A DNA stretch of 64,000 bases, taken from positions 62,001 through 126,000 of the forward strand of contig NZ_JAHXPT010000004.1 in NCBI RefSeq assembly GCF_019431045.1. The letters run 5' to 3'. Numbering within the stretch: position 1 is the stretch's first letter; every line of letters begins with the position of its first letter. The notes beneath the pieces are model-generated. The model did no database searches. It was not told the origin of the DNA and saw nothing but the letters and a program-made list of their open reading frames with translations. Both the position numbers and the translations under genes were made by a program. Source of the stretch: Clostridium weizhouense (lineage in GTDB: Bacteria; Bacillota; Clostridia; Clostridiales; Clostridiaceae). Positions 37,325-45,835 of the stretch are shown one piece after another.

Positions 37325-38326
37325 TTACATTTCACTTAAAAATTCTTTTTTTATTTCTTCTAATACACCACTATCATAAAAAGTTTTTGTTTGTCTAATA
37401 GCATTCTTAAAAGCTCTTCCATCTGAACTTCCATGCGCCTTTATGCAAATACCATTGACCCCAAGAAAAGGTGCTCCACCATATTCTTTATAATCAAACT
37501 TTTTCATTACACCTTTTAAAAATGGTTTTAAAAGTAAAATTCCTAGTTTACTTTTAATATCAGCTTTAATTACCTCATCTTTTATCATACCCAAAAGATT
37601 ACTTGCCGATCCCTCATACATTTTTAATGCTGTATTTCCGGAAAAACCATCACTTACTAAGATATTAGTATCACCTGTTGGTATATCTCTTGGTTCTATA
37701 TTTCCTACAAATTTAATAGACTTTTCTTCCTTTAAAAGTTTATATGTCGCTTTTGTAAGCTCATTTCCTTTTTCTTCTTCAACTCCAATATTTAAAAGTC
37801 CAACACTAGGTTCATTTACGTTAAAAACATTTTTATAATATATATTCCCCATTTTTCCAAACTGAACTAAATATTCTGGTTTACAATCTACATTTGCTCC
37901 AACATCAACAATCATAAAGCTTCCTCTTCTACCTGGCATTATAGGGGCTAAAGCTGGTCTTTCAACACCTTTTATTCTCCCTACAATCAACGTACATCCC
38001 GCTAAAAATGCACCAGTGCTTCCTGCTGATATTATCCCATCACACGTTCCATCTTTAACTAAATTCAAAGCCTTAACTATACTAGAATCTTTCTTTTTTC
38101 TTAAAGCCATAACTGGATGTTCATTAGTTGATATTACTTCTTTTGCATCAATTAATATTACTCTTTCTTTTGGATAATCATATTTAGAAAGTTCTAATAA
38201 AATTTTTTCTTCTGGCCCTGTAATGTAAAATATAACTTCTTTATATTCATTTATCGCCTTTATAACTCCATCTACAACAGCGCTTGGTGCATTATCGCCA
38301 CCCATCCCATCAATAGCTATCTTCAT
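37325..38326 (-). CDS. plsX: Phosphate acyltransferase PlsX
   Basis: PlsX converts acyl-ACP to acyl-phosphate for the PlsY glycerol-phosphate acyltransferase and so starts phospholipid synthesis. With the start at 38326 (AGGTT site) it has 333 residues, beginning [20 protein letters not shown], with [18 protein letters not shown] and [17 protein letters not shown] 57-residue upstream extension in frame is not real: it reads through a 23-bp inverted repeat. No fapR gene precedes it, unlike Bacillus; rpmF and a terminator do. Confidence 0.97.
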   Translation of the reverse strand: MKIAIDGMGGDNAPSAVVDGVIKAINEYKEVIFYITGPEEKILLELSKYDYPKERVILIDAKEVISTNEHPVMALRKKKDSSIVKALNLVKDGTCDGIISAGSTGAFLAGCTLIVGRIKGVERPALAPIMPGRRGSFMIVDVGANVDCKPEYLVQFGKMGNIYYKNVFNVNEPSVGLLNIGVEEEKGNELTKATYKLLKEEKSIKFVGNIEPRDIPTGDTNILVSDGFSGNTALKMYEGSASNLLGMIKDEVIKADIKSKLGILLLKPFLKGVMKKFDYKEYGGAPFLGVNGICIKAHGSSDGRAFKNAIRQTKTFYDSGVLEEIKKEFLSEM

Positions 38327-38342
38327 AAATTTAACCTCTCTC

Positions 38343-38396
38343 TTTAGAAATTTTAAAGAAAATACCCAAATTAGTATTTTCTTTAAAATTTCTAAA
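38343..38396 (-). repeat. Perfect 23-bp inverted repeat in the plsX leader
   Basis: Positions 38343-38365 and 38374-38396 are exact reverse complements (23 of 23 bp) around an 8-nt loop (CCAAATTA). The stem is A+T-rich with no mismatch. It lies between the rpmF terminator and the plsX SD, the 3' arm on the minus strand ending a few bases before GAGAGAGG. It is long enough to be cut by RNase III (two helical turns), whose gene rnc is downstream in the same cluster. Confidence 0.85.
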
Positions 38397-38405
38397 TATA
38401 TAAAT

Positions 38406-38431
38406 AAAAGAAAGTCAAAAGACTTTCTTTT
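38406..38431 (-). terminator. Terminator-like hairpin at the end of rpmF
   Basis: A perfect 11-bp stem AAAAGAAAGTC/GACTTTCTTTT (38406-38416, 38421-38431) with an AAAA loop; minus-strand tail TTTTATTTATA. It overlaps the rpmF stop codon. Confidence 0.75.
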
Positions 38432-38612
38432 ATTTTTCTGAAGATACAACTTCTTTACCTTTGTAGAATCCACAGTTTTTACATACTCTATGAGCAAGCT
38501 TCATTTCGTGGCATTGAGGACACTCAATTATACCAGGTAAGCTAGCCTTAAAAGTTTGAGCTCTTCTAGAATCTCTTCTTGCGCTACAACACTTTCTTGC
38601 AGGATTTCCCAT
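38430..38612 (-). CDS. rpmF: 50S ribosomal protein L32 (zinc-binding form)
   Basis: A 60-residue L32 starting [19 protein letters not shown], with zinc cysteines C31, C34, C44 and C47 (CPQC and CKNC), i.e. the C+ form. It follows yceD by 2 nt, the universal yceD-rpmF pair. Its stop is embedded in a terminator hairpin, so plsX downstream would need readthrough or its own promoter. Confidence 0.97.
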   Translation of the reverse strand: MGNPARKCCSARRDSRRAQTFKASLPGIIECPQCHEMKLAHRVCKNCGFYKGKEVVSSEK

Positions 38613-38614
38613 AA

Positions 38615-39121
38615 TTACACCTCCTTATTGTTGAACAGACTTTTTAGAACATCAAATCGAATATCTACATCACCTTTAATACAAGAACAAGATTCTTTAT
38701 TAAGGTTAGCACCACATTCTTGACATAGTCCCTTACAGTCGTCCTTACAAAGTCTTTTAATAGGTAAGGTTGAAATTATATTATTTTCAACAATTTCTGT
38801 GATGTCTAAAACGTCATCAAGTACAATAATAACTTCTTCTGATTGAAGTTCATTATTATTTGTAAACCTCTCCTCTATATCAATATCTATTGGATAGATA
38901 AAGGTATCTAAACATCTTGAACAAATCATTTCTAAAGTAACTGTTACCTTAGCTTCCATTATTAAAATGTCTTTATCTGATTTGATCACTCCTACTACTT
39001 CACAATCGCTTATAGGAGTAATTATATCACCTTCAAATTCAAATTTAGGCATTTGAAATTTGTAGTCGATTTTTTTACTTCTTTCTTTTCTTGAAATAAG
39101 ATCTGAAACTCGTATTTTCAT
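38615..39121 (-). CDS. yceD: YceD / DUF177 protein
   Basis: A 168-residue DUF177 protein. The family is linked to 23S rRNA accumulation and is encoded beside rpmF in most bacteria. A CSRC pair near residue 77 and a C-terminal cysteine cluster (CKDDCKGLCQECGAN and CSC) suggest metal binding in this clostridial form. ATG start with a weak SD; a strong promoter lies about 100 nt upstream. Confidence 0.93.
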   Translation of the reverse strand: MKIRVSDLISRKERSKKIDYKFQMPKFEFEGDIITPISDCEVVGVIKSDKDILIMEAKVTVTLEMICSRCLDTFIYPIDIDIEERFTNNNELQSEEVIIVLDDVLDITEIVENNIISTLPIKRLCKDDCKGLCQECGANLNKESCSCIKGDVDIRFDVLKSLFNNKEV

Positions 39122-39219
39122 AATTACGGAACCTTATTACACAATATAAATAATTTTTATCATGTAACAAACTTTTCCTTCACTCCTTAGCTTCTATATT
39201 TGTTAAACAAACACAATTT

Positions 39220-39248
39220 ATTATATAAAGTGTATCGATAAAAGTCAA
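39220..39248 (-). promoter_or_regulatory. Promoter of yceD-rpmF
   Basis: TTGACT (39243-39248), 17 nt, TATAAT (39220-39225) on the minus strand, about 30 nt after the ackA stop. The leader is about 90 nt. No clear ackA terminator was seen before it. Confidence 0.85.
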
Positions 39249-39274
39249 GAATTTTATTATCAAATTACTTTATA

Positions 39275-40471
39275 TTACACTAATGCTAAAGTTTCTTTTG
39301 CTATCATTAATTCTTCATTTGTAGGAATAACATAAACTTTAACTCCAGAATCTTCAGCAGAAATTAACATTCCATCGCCAACCTCATGACTATCATTCTT
39401 AGTTGTATCTAGTTTTATTCCTATAAACTCAAGACCAGTTAATGCTCTTATTCTAACTTCAGGTGCATGTTCTCCAATACCTGCTGTAAATACAATAGCA
39501 TCAACACCACCCATAACAGCTGCATATGCTCCTATTTGTTTCTTTATTTGATATCCAAATATATCTGTTGCAAGAATTGCTCTTTTATTATTTTCTCCCA
39601 TAGCACTTCTTATATCTCTGAAATCTGTTCCAACCCCTGAAACTCCTAAAATACCAGATTTTTTATTTAAAATTTCATTAACTTCATCAATATTGTATCC
39701 TTTTTCTTTTACTAGATACATAACTATTGCTGGATCTATATCTCCACATCTTGATCCCATTATAGTTCCAGCAAGTGGTGTGAATCCCATTGTAGTATCT
39801 ATAGACTTCCCACCATCAACAGCTGTAACACTAACTCCATTTCCTAAATGGCATGTTATAATTTTCAAATCTTTAATATCCTTTTTCATAGTCTCTGCAA
39901 CTTTATTAGCTACATATTTATGAGATGTTCCATGGAATCCATATCTTCTAATATGATCATTTTCATAGTATTCATAAGATAATGGATATACATATGCCTT
40001 TTCTGGCATTGTTTGATGGAACGCTGTATCAAATACACAAACCATAGGAGTATTTGGCATAAGTTTTTGACATGCCTTTATACCTATTATATTTGGTGGA
40101 TTATGAAGAGGCGCTAACTTAATAAACTCTTCTATATTTTTCATAACTTCTTCATCAACTAATACTGATTGAGAATATTTTTCTCCTCCATGAACTACTC
40201 TATGACCAACAGCACTTATTTCATCCATTGATTTTATAACTCCAAATTTTTCATGAACTAAACTATTTAATACAAGTTCAATAGCATCTTGGTGATCCTT
40301 TAATGGATTTTCTACTATATATTTATCTCTTCCTTTAACCTTTTGAGTTAATATAGAACCTTGAATTCCTATTCTTTCAACAAGACCTTCAGCTAAAGCT
40401 TCCTCAGTAGTCATATCTATAAGTTGATATTTTAATGAAGAACTTCCACAGTTTATAACTAGTACTTTCAT
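39275..40471 (-). CDS. ackA: Acetate kinase
   Basis: AckA makes acetate and ATP from acetyl phosphate, the main energy-yielding step of acetate fermentation. The 398-residue protein has [15 protein letters not shown] at the N terminus, [10 protein letters not shown], the [10 protein letters not shown] motif and [10 protein letters not shown] near the C terminus. It lies 21 nt after pta; both are cotranscribed. The pair here sits between the tmcAL and yceD genes, an arrangement common in clostridia. Confidence 0.98.
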   Translation of the reverse strand: MKVLVINCGSSSLKYQLIDMTTEEALAEGLVERIGIQGSILTQKVKGRDKYIVENPLKDHQDAIELVLNSLVHEKFGVIKSMDEISAVGHRVVHGGEKYSQSVLVDEEVMKNIEEFIKLAPLHNPPNIIGIKACQKLMPNTPMVCVFDTAFHQTMPEKAYVYPLSYEYYENDHIRRYGFHGTSHKYVANKVAETMKKDIKDLKIITCHLGNGVSVTAVDGGKSIDTTMGFTPLAGTIMGSRCGDIDPAIVMYLVKEKGYNIDEVNEILNKKSGILGVSGVGTDFRDIRSAMGENNKRAILATDIFGYQIKKQIGAYAAVMGGVDAIVFTAGIGEHAPEVRIRALTGLEFIGIKLDTTKNDSHEVGDGMLISAEDSGVKVYVIPTNEELMIAKETLALV

Positions 40472-40492
40472 TTTCCCATCTCCTTGTAAAAC

Positions 40493-41494
40493 TTATTTAA
40501 TATTTTGTGCTTGAACAGCAGTTAATGCAACAACATTAACTATATCATCTGCACTGCATCCTCTTGATAAATCATTTATAGGTTTTGCAAAACCTTGACA
40601 AATTGGTCCAATAGCATCTGCATTAGCAAATCTTTGAACTAATTTATAACCTATATTTCCTGATTGTAAATCAGGGAATACTAAAACATTAGCTTTTCCT
40701 GCCACTTCACTATTTGGTGCTTTTTGATCTGCTACTTTTTTTACTATTGCAGCATCTAATTGTAATTCACCATCTATCATTAAATCAGGTCTTAAAGCCT
40801 TTGCTTTTTCTGTTGCATTTCTAACTTTATCTACCATAGCATTATCTGCACTTCCCATTGTAGAGAATGATAGCATCGCTACTCTTGGCTCCATATTACA
40901 AAGTCTCTTAGCTGTTTCAGCTGTAGTAATAGCAATTTCAGCTAATTGATCTTCATTCGGATTTGGATTAACTGCACAATCTGCAAATATCAAAGTACCG
41001 TCTACTCCATAATTTGAATTTGGTACATTCATTATAAAAAAGCTTGAAACAACTGATGCACCTGGTGCAGTTTTTATAATTTGTAATCCCGGTCTAAGTA
41101 AATCCCCAGTAGTGTGTACAGCTCCTGAAACCATTCCATCTGCATCATCTAATTTTACCATCATTGTAGCAAAATAAAGAGGATCTCTTACAATCTTTTC
41201 GGCCTTTGCCATAGTCATTCCTTTATTTTTTCTAAGTTCATAGAAAGCTTCTATATATTTTTCTAAGTCTTCAGAATCATTAGGATCTATTATTTTAACT
41301 TTAGATATATCTATATCAATTTCGTTTGCTTTATTTAGTATTTCTTCTCTATTTCCAATTAAAATTGGATTTGCTAAACCTAGTTCAACTATTTTTTGAG
41401 CTGCTGTAATATTTCTCTCCTCATTACCCTCAGGTAATACTATATTTTTTTTATCTGCTTTAGCTCTATCCCACATTTTTTCCATAAGTTGCAT
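40493..41494 (-). CDS. pta: Phosphate acetyltransferase
   Basis: Pta converts acetyl-CoA to acetyl phosphate, feeding AckA. The 333-residue short form (Pta domain only) begins MQLMEKMWDRAKADKKNIVLPEG; VSGAVHTTGDLLRPGLQII and the C-terminal LVFPDLQSGNIGYKL stretch are diagnostic. Start at 41494 with AAGGAG at 8-nt spacing; the frame runs six codons further upstream through the SD. A candidate promoter is TTGAAA-18-TATATT at 41530-41559. Confidence 0.97.
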   Translation of the reverse strand: MQLMEKMWDRAKADKKNIVLPEGNEERNITAAQKIVELGLANPILIGNREEILNKANEIDIDISKVKIIDPNDSEDLEKYIEAFYELRKNKGMTMAKAEKIVRDPLYFATMMVKLDDADGMVSGAVHTTGDLLRPGLQIIKTAPGASVVSSFFIMNVPNSNYGVDGTLIFADCAVNPNPNEDQLAEIAITTAETAKRLCNMEPRVAMLSFSTMGSADNAMVDKVRNATEKAKALRPDLMIDGELQLDAAIVKKVADQKAPNSEVAGKANVLVFPDLQSGNIGYKLVQRFANADAIGPICQGFAKPINDLSRGCSADDIVNVVALTAVQAQNIK

Positions 41495-41529
41495 ATAAAA
41501 TTCTCCTTTCAACTTTATCGCTCTTCTCT

Positions 41530-41559
41530 AATATACTCCTATATGACTAACTTTTTCAA
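41530..41559 (-). promoter_or_regulatory. Candidate promoter of pta-ackA
   Basis: TTGAAA (41554-41559), 18 nt, TATATT (41530-41535) on the minus strand, about 36 nt before the pta start. Confidence 0.4.
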
Positions 41560-41694
41560 CTAGTTTTGCTCATAAAAATAGAAGTTTATACATTTCAAAT
41601 ACTCAAAATTATCTGACAATATTTTTTACTTTTTATTTATTTTTTAGCCTTCTAAATAATAAATTGAATTTTATATATACTTTTTTTTATTATA

Positions 41695-41723
41695 TTGACA
41701 TTTTTTTAACGATAAACTACTAT
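41695..41723 (+). promoter_or_regulatory. Promoter of tmcAL
   Basis: TTGACA (41695-41700), 17 nt, TACTAT (41718-41723). A second possible -10, TATAAT preceded by TG one base upstream, lies about 15 nt further on. The start codon is at 41780. Confidence 0.65.
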
Positions 41724-41779
41724 CTTTTTTAATATGTTATAATAACAGAATATTATACTTATTAAGGAGTGTTTTTATT

Positions 41780-42976
41780 ATGATAACAGGAATAATTACA
41801 GAATATAATCCCTTTCATAAAGGGCATCAATATCACTTAAATAATTGTAAGTTAGATACAAATGCAGACTATATTGTTTGTGTTATGAGTGGTAACTTTA
41901 TGCAAAGGGGAATTCCTGCTTTAATAGATAAATGGAAAAGAACTGAAATGGCACTTAAAAATGGTGTTGATTTAGTAATTGAACTTCCATTGGTATATTC
42001 ATTATCATCTGCTGAACATTTTGCTTTTGGTTCAGTATCATTATTAAATTCATTAAATATAATTGATAATTTGTATTTTGGAAGTGAAGAAGGTAATGTT
42101 AAAACTTTAGAATCTATATCTTCTGTATTAATATCCGAACCAGAAAAATACAAAAGTATGTTAAAAAATTATTTAAGTTTAGGACTTCCTTTTCATTTAA
42201 GTAGGGCGAAATCTTTAAGTGATTTTTTTAAATCAGATAATATCTCTGATATAATTTCAAACTCAAATAATATTTTAGGTATTGAATATATTAAAGCTTT
42301 AAAATTACTTAATAGTTCTATAACACCTATGACTATAAAAAGAATAGGTGCTAAATATAATGAAAAAAAGTTAAACAATGATTTTTCATCAGCAACATCT
42401 ATAAGAAATCACTTAAAAAATGGTTGCTTAAAAGATTTAAAAAATTATTTACCTAAAGAAAGTTATGATATTTTATACAAGTTATCATGTGAAAACTATC
42501 CTTTTATATTTGAAAAAGATATGTTTAAATATATTAAATATAAATTATTAATAGATGATACTTCACTAAAAACTTTACCCGACATTTCAGAAGGATTAGA
42601 TAATAAAATACTAAAAGAATTACTAAATTCATCTTCTTTGGATGAATTAATACTAAATTCTAAGAGTAAAAGATATACTTATACTAGAATAAATAGAATT
42701 TTAGCTCAGTCATTCTTGAATCTTGAAAAATACGATTTATTAAATTTATCAAAGCAACCTACACCTTATTGTAGAATTCTTGGATTTACATCTAAAGGAA
42801 AAGAAATTTTAAAAAACATAAAAAAGAATAGCGATATCGATATAATTACAAAGGTCCCTAAAAAAAATATTAATGATCATATGAAAATTGATATCTTAGG
42901 TACTAAAACATATTCCTTATTAAATCCTAAGGTAAATCCAATGCAAGATTATTTAACTAGTCCTATCATAATATAA
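41780..42976 (+). CDS. tmcAL: tRNA(Met) cytidine acetate ligase TmcAL (YlbM)
   Basis: TmcAL uses acetate and ATP to make N4-acetylcytidine at the wobble base of elongator tRNA-Met. The 398-residue protein begins MITGIITEYNPFHKGHQYHL, the nucleotidyltransferase HxGH-type motif, followed by VCVMSGNFMQRGIPALIDKW. Acetate is made by the adjacent divergent pta-ackA genes, a neat metabolic neighbour, but the position next to ylbJ and yceD is an old Firmicute feature. ATG with AAGGAGTG. Confidence 0.95.
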   Translation: MITGIITEYNPFHKGHQYHLNNCKLDTNADYIVCVMSGNFMQRGIPALIDKWKRTEMALKNGVDLVIELPLVYSLSSAEHFAFGSVSLLNSLNIIDNLYFGSEEGNVKTLESISSVLISEPEKYKSMLKNYLSLGLPFHLSRAKSLSDFFKSDNISDIISNSNNILGIEYIKALKLLNSSITPMTIKRIGAKYNEKKLNNDFSSATSIRNHLKNGCLKDLKNYLPKESYDILYKLSCENYPFIFEKDMFKYIKYKLLIDDTSLKTLPDISEGLDNKILKELLNSSSLDELILNSKSKRYTYTRINRILAQSFLNLEKYDLLNLSKQPTPYCRILGFTSKGKEILKNIKKNSDIDIITKVPKKNINDHMKIDILGTKTYSLLNPKVNPMQDYLTSPIII

Positions 42977-43027
42977 TAATATTTAACATAACCATAAAAT
43001 ATATATACTAAATATGGGAGTGATTTT

Positions 43028-44200
43028 ATGAATTATATTTTTATTTTATGGTTCTTTATTATATTATTAATTATTCTTCTTATAAAACAATTAAACATAA
43101 ATAAAAATTTTATTTTATGTATGTTTTTTTCTATATTTATAGTACTCTTTGTACTAAATATACAAAAATGTACTTTAGCTGCTATTGATGGCTGTAAACT
43201 TTGGTATAGAGCTGTTATCCCAGTCACATTTCCATTTTTAGTAATCTGTAATTTATTAATTTCTTATGATGGTATATCACTTTATTCTAAAATTCTTGGA
43301 CCACTAATTTGTAAACCATTAGGCTTATCCCAAAATTGCTCTTTTCCTATAGTTGCCAGTTTTTTATGTGGTTATCCATTGGGCGCTAAATACTCTATAG
43401 ATTTATGGAGTTTAGGATATATTAACGATTCTGATTGTCAAAGATTATTAAATATAGCCTCTAATGCTGGACCATTATTTTTAATAGGATCTGTAGGATC
43501 AGCTCTTTTAGGAAATCCAAAATTAGGTTATTTATTACTTATAGGTAATTATATCTCATCAATTTTAATTGGAATAATAACAAAAAAAAAGAGAATCATA
43601 AGTGAAATTTCTCCTTATGATTCTACAAATCAGAAAAAAATAAATTTTGGACAAGCAATAAAAGATGCTGTTAGTAACGGAATAAATATAACGTTATCTA
43701 TAGGTGGATTTATTGTTATATTTTCCGTTGTAATATCTCTTCTTAAAGATAATGTTTATATAAAATATATATTTATGTGTATCGAAAATTTATTAAATAT
43801 GAAAACTGGAACTTTATTTTCACTATTTTTAGGAAGCATAGAAATGACTAACGGGTGTAATCTTATTTCTAATTTAAATATTTCACTTCCTATAAAATTA
43901 GGAATTATAAGTTTTTTATGTTCTTTTTCCGGTCTTTCTGTAATTGCACAAATTAGTTCATTTATGAACAATTTTAAAATATGTTATTTAAAATATATAT
44001 TTTTAAAACTTGTCCAAGGTTTTTTTAGTTTTATAACAACATACTTTTTAATCAGTATTTTACCTACTACCGTTACTACATCTACTTTTAATTTAAGTTA
44101 TAATATAAAACCCTATGTTTATTTTTTACCTATAATAATACTTACAACATTAACACTATTGCTTAAAGTACTTTATAAATTATTTTTTCATACCTCTTAA
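43028..44200 (+). CDS. ylbJ: Sporulation integral membrane protein YlbJ
   Basis: A 390-residue membrane protein with about eight or more hydrophobic segments and the nucleoside-recognition (Gate) domain motifs SFLCGYPLGAKYSIDLW and SNAGPLFLIGSVGSALLG. YlbJ is needed for late sporulation in B. subtilis (sigma-E controlled there). SD is GGGAGTG. It follows tmcAL and ends convergently with the coiled-coil gene; the two coding regions overlap by 21 nt at their 3' ends with no terminator between. Confidence 0.93.
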   Translation: MNYIFILWFFIILLIILLIKQLNINKNFILCMFFSIFIVLFVLNIQKCTLAAIDGCKLWYRAVIPVTFPFLVICNLLISYDGISLYSKILGPLICKPLGLSQNCSFPIVASFLCGYPLGAKYSIDLWSLGYINDSDCQRLLNIASNAGPLFLIGSVGSALLGNPKLGYLLLIGNYISSILIGIITKKKRIISEISPYDSTNQKKINFGQAIKDAVSNGINITLSIGGFIVIFSVVISLLKDNVYIKYIFMCIENLLNMKTGTLFSLFLGSIEMTNGCNLISNLNISLPIKLGIISFLCSFSGLSVIAQISSFMNNFKICYLKYIFLKLVQGFFSFITTYFLISILPTTVTTSTFNLSYNIKPYVYFLPIIILTTLTLLLKVLYKLFFHTS

Positions 44201-44722
44201 TTCTTTAATATTTTCTCTAATTGTTGTGCATGCACTTGCTAAAGTTTCATCAACATCTTTAGCTACAGTTTCAAAACTACTTTGAAGACCTTTAATTAAT
44301 ACTGCTTTTTGTGCTTCTATCTCTCTATCAAGTTCAGATAAAATTTCATCTGAATAATCTCTTGATCCTAATCTTATAGCCTTAGCATCTCTTTGAGCTG
44401 AGGCTATAATCTCTTGCCCTCTAATTTTAGCTTCTTTAACAATATCATGATTTTCAACATTTTGTCTCATTATCATCATTGTTTCTTGTTTAACAGAATC
44501 ATACTCTTTTTTAGCTTCTCCGAGTATTCGTTCTCTCTCATTCATAACCCATTGTGCCTTTTTAAATTGATCTGGTAAATAATTTATTATCTGATCTACT
44601 ACTTCAAGAATTTCTTTTTTATCAACCATTACCTTTCCACTTATAGGTACTTTAGGTGAATTATCAACTAAATCCTGTAAATATTCTAATAATTCCATGA
44701 TATTTACATCCATTTTCTCCAT
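44180..44722 (-). CDS. Coiled-coil protein, ATPase-subunit-like
   Basis: A 180-residue, mostly helical, highly charged protein. Residues about 60-160 form a long amphipathic/coiled-coil region (KEYDSVKQETMMIMRQ, EAKIRGQEIIASAQRDAKAI) resembling F-type ATPase subunit b or DivIVA-like proteins, but there is no membrane anchor. I cannot assign a function. It lies 11 nt after coaD and so is the last gene of recG-rsmD-coaD; clostridial genomes commonly carry such a gene here. Its 3' end overlaps ylbJ by 21 nt on the opposite strand. Confidence 0.75.
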   Translation of the reverse strand: MEKMDVNIMELLEYLQDLVDNSPKVPISGKVMVDKKEILEVVDQIINYLPDQFKKAQWVMNERERILGEAKKEYDSVKQETMMIMRQNVENHDIVKEAKIRGQEIIASAQRDAKAIRLGSRDYSDEILSELDREIEAQKAVLIKGLQSSFETVAKDVDETLASACTTIRENIKELRGMKK

Positions 44723-44733
44723 AATATCACTCC

Positions 44734-45213
44734 TTAAACTTTGATCCTACTCATAACATCAGGAATAATTTCTTTTGGCACAAGACCTTCAATACATCCT
44801 CCAAATTTAGCTACTTGTTTCACTGATGAAGAACTTAAATAAGAATACTGTGTAGATGTCATCATGAAAACAGTTTCTATATTAGGATCTAATTTATTAT
44901 TCATAAGAGCCATTTTAAATTCATATTCAAAGTCAGATACCGCTCTAAGACCTTTTAAAATAACTTGTGCTTCCTTATCTCTTAGAAAATCTATTAAAAG
45001 TCCATTAAAACTAACAACTTCTACATTTTTCAAATGTTTAGTTACTCTTTTTATTAATTCTACTCTTTCTTCAATCTCAAAAAGTCCTTTTTTATCAACA
45101 TTAACCAAAACACCTATAATAAGCTTATCAAAAACTTTAGCTCCTCTTTCTATGATATCAAGATGCCCATTTGTTATTGGATCAAAACTTCCTGGGTAAA
45201 CAGCAACTTTCAC
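44734..45213 (-). CDS. coaD: Phosphopantetheine adenylyltransferase CoaD
   Basis: CoaD makes dephospho-CoA from phosphopantetheine and ATP. The 159-residue protein has the nucleotidyltransferase motif [17 protein letters not shown] near the N terminus and [20 protein letters not shown] near the C terminus. GTG start at 45213 with AAGGAGG. It follows rsmD by 2 nt, a widely conserved pair. CoaBC, an earlier step of CoA synthesis, is at the other end of the window. Confidence 0.98.
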   Translation of the reverse strand: MKVAVYPGSFDPITNGHLDIIERGAKVFDKLIIGVLVNVDKKGLFEIEERVELIKRVTKHLKNVEVVSFNGLLIDFLRDKEAQVILKGLRAVSDFEYEFKMALMNNKLDPNIETVFMMTSTQYSYLSSSSVKQVAKFGGCIEGLVPKEIIPDVMSRIKV

Positions 45214-45215
45214 GT

Positions 45216-45773
45216 TTAATCCTCCTTATATGCATAAAAACACACAGTAGTATTTCCATACTTCCTGCTTTTTGTTAGAATTATATCTTCATAACCATCA
45301 TAAATTTCTTCTATACTATCAATTTTAGTTACAATTATTCCATCTCTATCTAAAATATTTTCTTTTTTAATAATTTCAATAGCTTTTGGAATCATTTCTT
45401 TACAATATGGTGGATCAATAAAAATTAAATCAAAAACTTTTTCTTTCTTAGACAAACTTTTTAAAGCTTCATAAGAATCCATATTTAAAGGGAAACAAAA
45501 ATCTTGAAATTTTAAATTTTCCACATTTTGTTTAAGCAAAGGAAAAGTAACTGCACTTTTATCTACTAAATAAACTTCTTTTGCTCCTCTACTTGCTGAT
45601 TCTAATCCCAGACTTCCTGTTCCTGCAAAAACATCAATAACAACAGCATCAGGTATATAACCTTGAATCATACTAAACATAGCTTCTTTTACTCTGTCAA
45701 GTGTTGGTCTAGTTTCCATTGTTGCAGGAGGTATTAATTTACGTCCTCTAGCTTTTCCTGATATTATTCTCAA
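45216..45773 (-). CDS. rsmD: 16S rRNA (guanine966-N2)-methyltransferase RsmD
   Basis: RsmD methylates G966 of 16S rRNA. The 185-residue Rossmann-fold methyltransferase has [14 protein letters not shown] at the N terminus, the SAM motif [18 protein letters not shown], and the catalytic DPPY. It starts with TTG (45773) after GGAGG. It lies between recG and coaD. Confidence 0.97.
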   Translation of the reverse strand: MRIISGKARGRKLIPPATMETRPTLDRVKEAMFSMIQGYIPDAVVIDVFAGTGSLGLESASRGAKEVYLVDKSAVTFPLLKQNVENLKFQDFCFPLNMDSYEALKSLSKKEKVFDLIFIDPPYCKEMIPKAIEIIKKENILDRDGIIVTKIDSIEEIYDGYEDIILTKSRKYGNTTVCFYAYKED

Positions 45774-45835
45774 AATTTTTCCTCCTTAACAGCATATATT
45801 AAATATATTAACATATTTATATATATTAATTCAAA

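Noticed and set aside
38343-38396. The 23-bp inverted repeat as an intrinsic terminator
   Set aside because: No U-tract follows on either strand in the right place, the stem is A+T-only for the most part, and a separate terminator hairpin already ends rpmF.
38327-38497. 57-residue N-terminal extension of PlsX
   Set aside because: It translates the rpmF terminator and the 23-bp inverted repeat; PlsX starts at [12 protein letters not shown].
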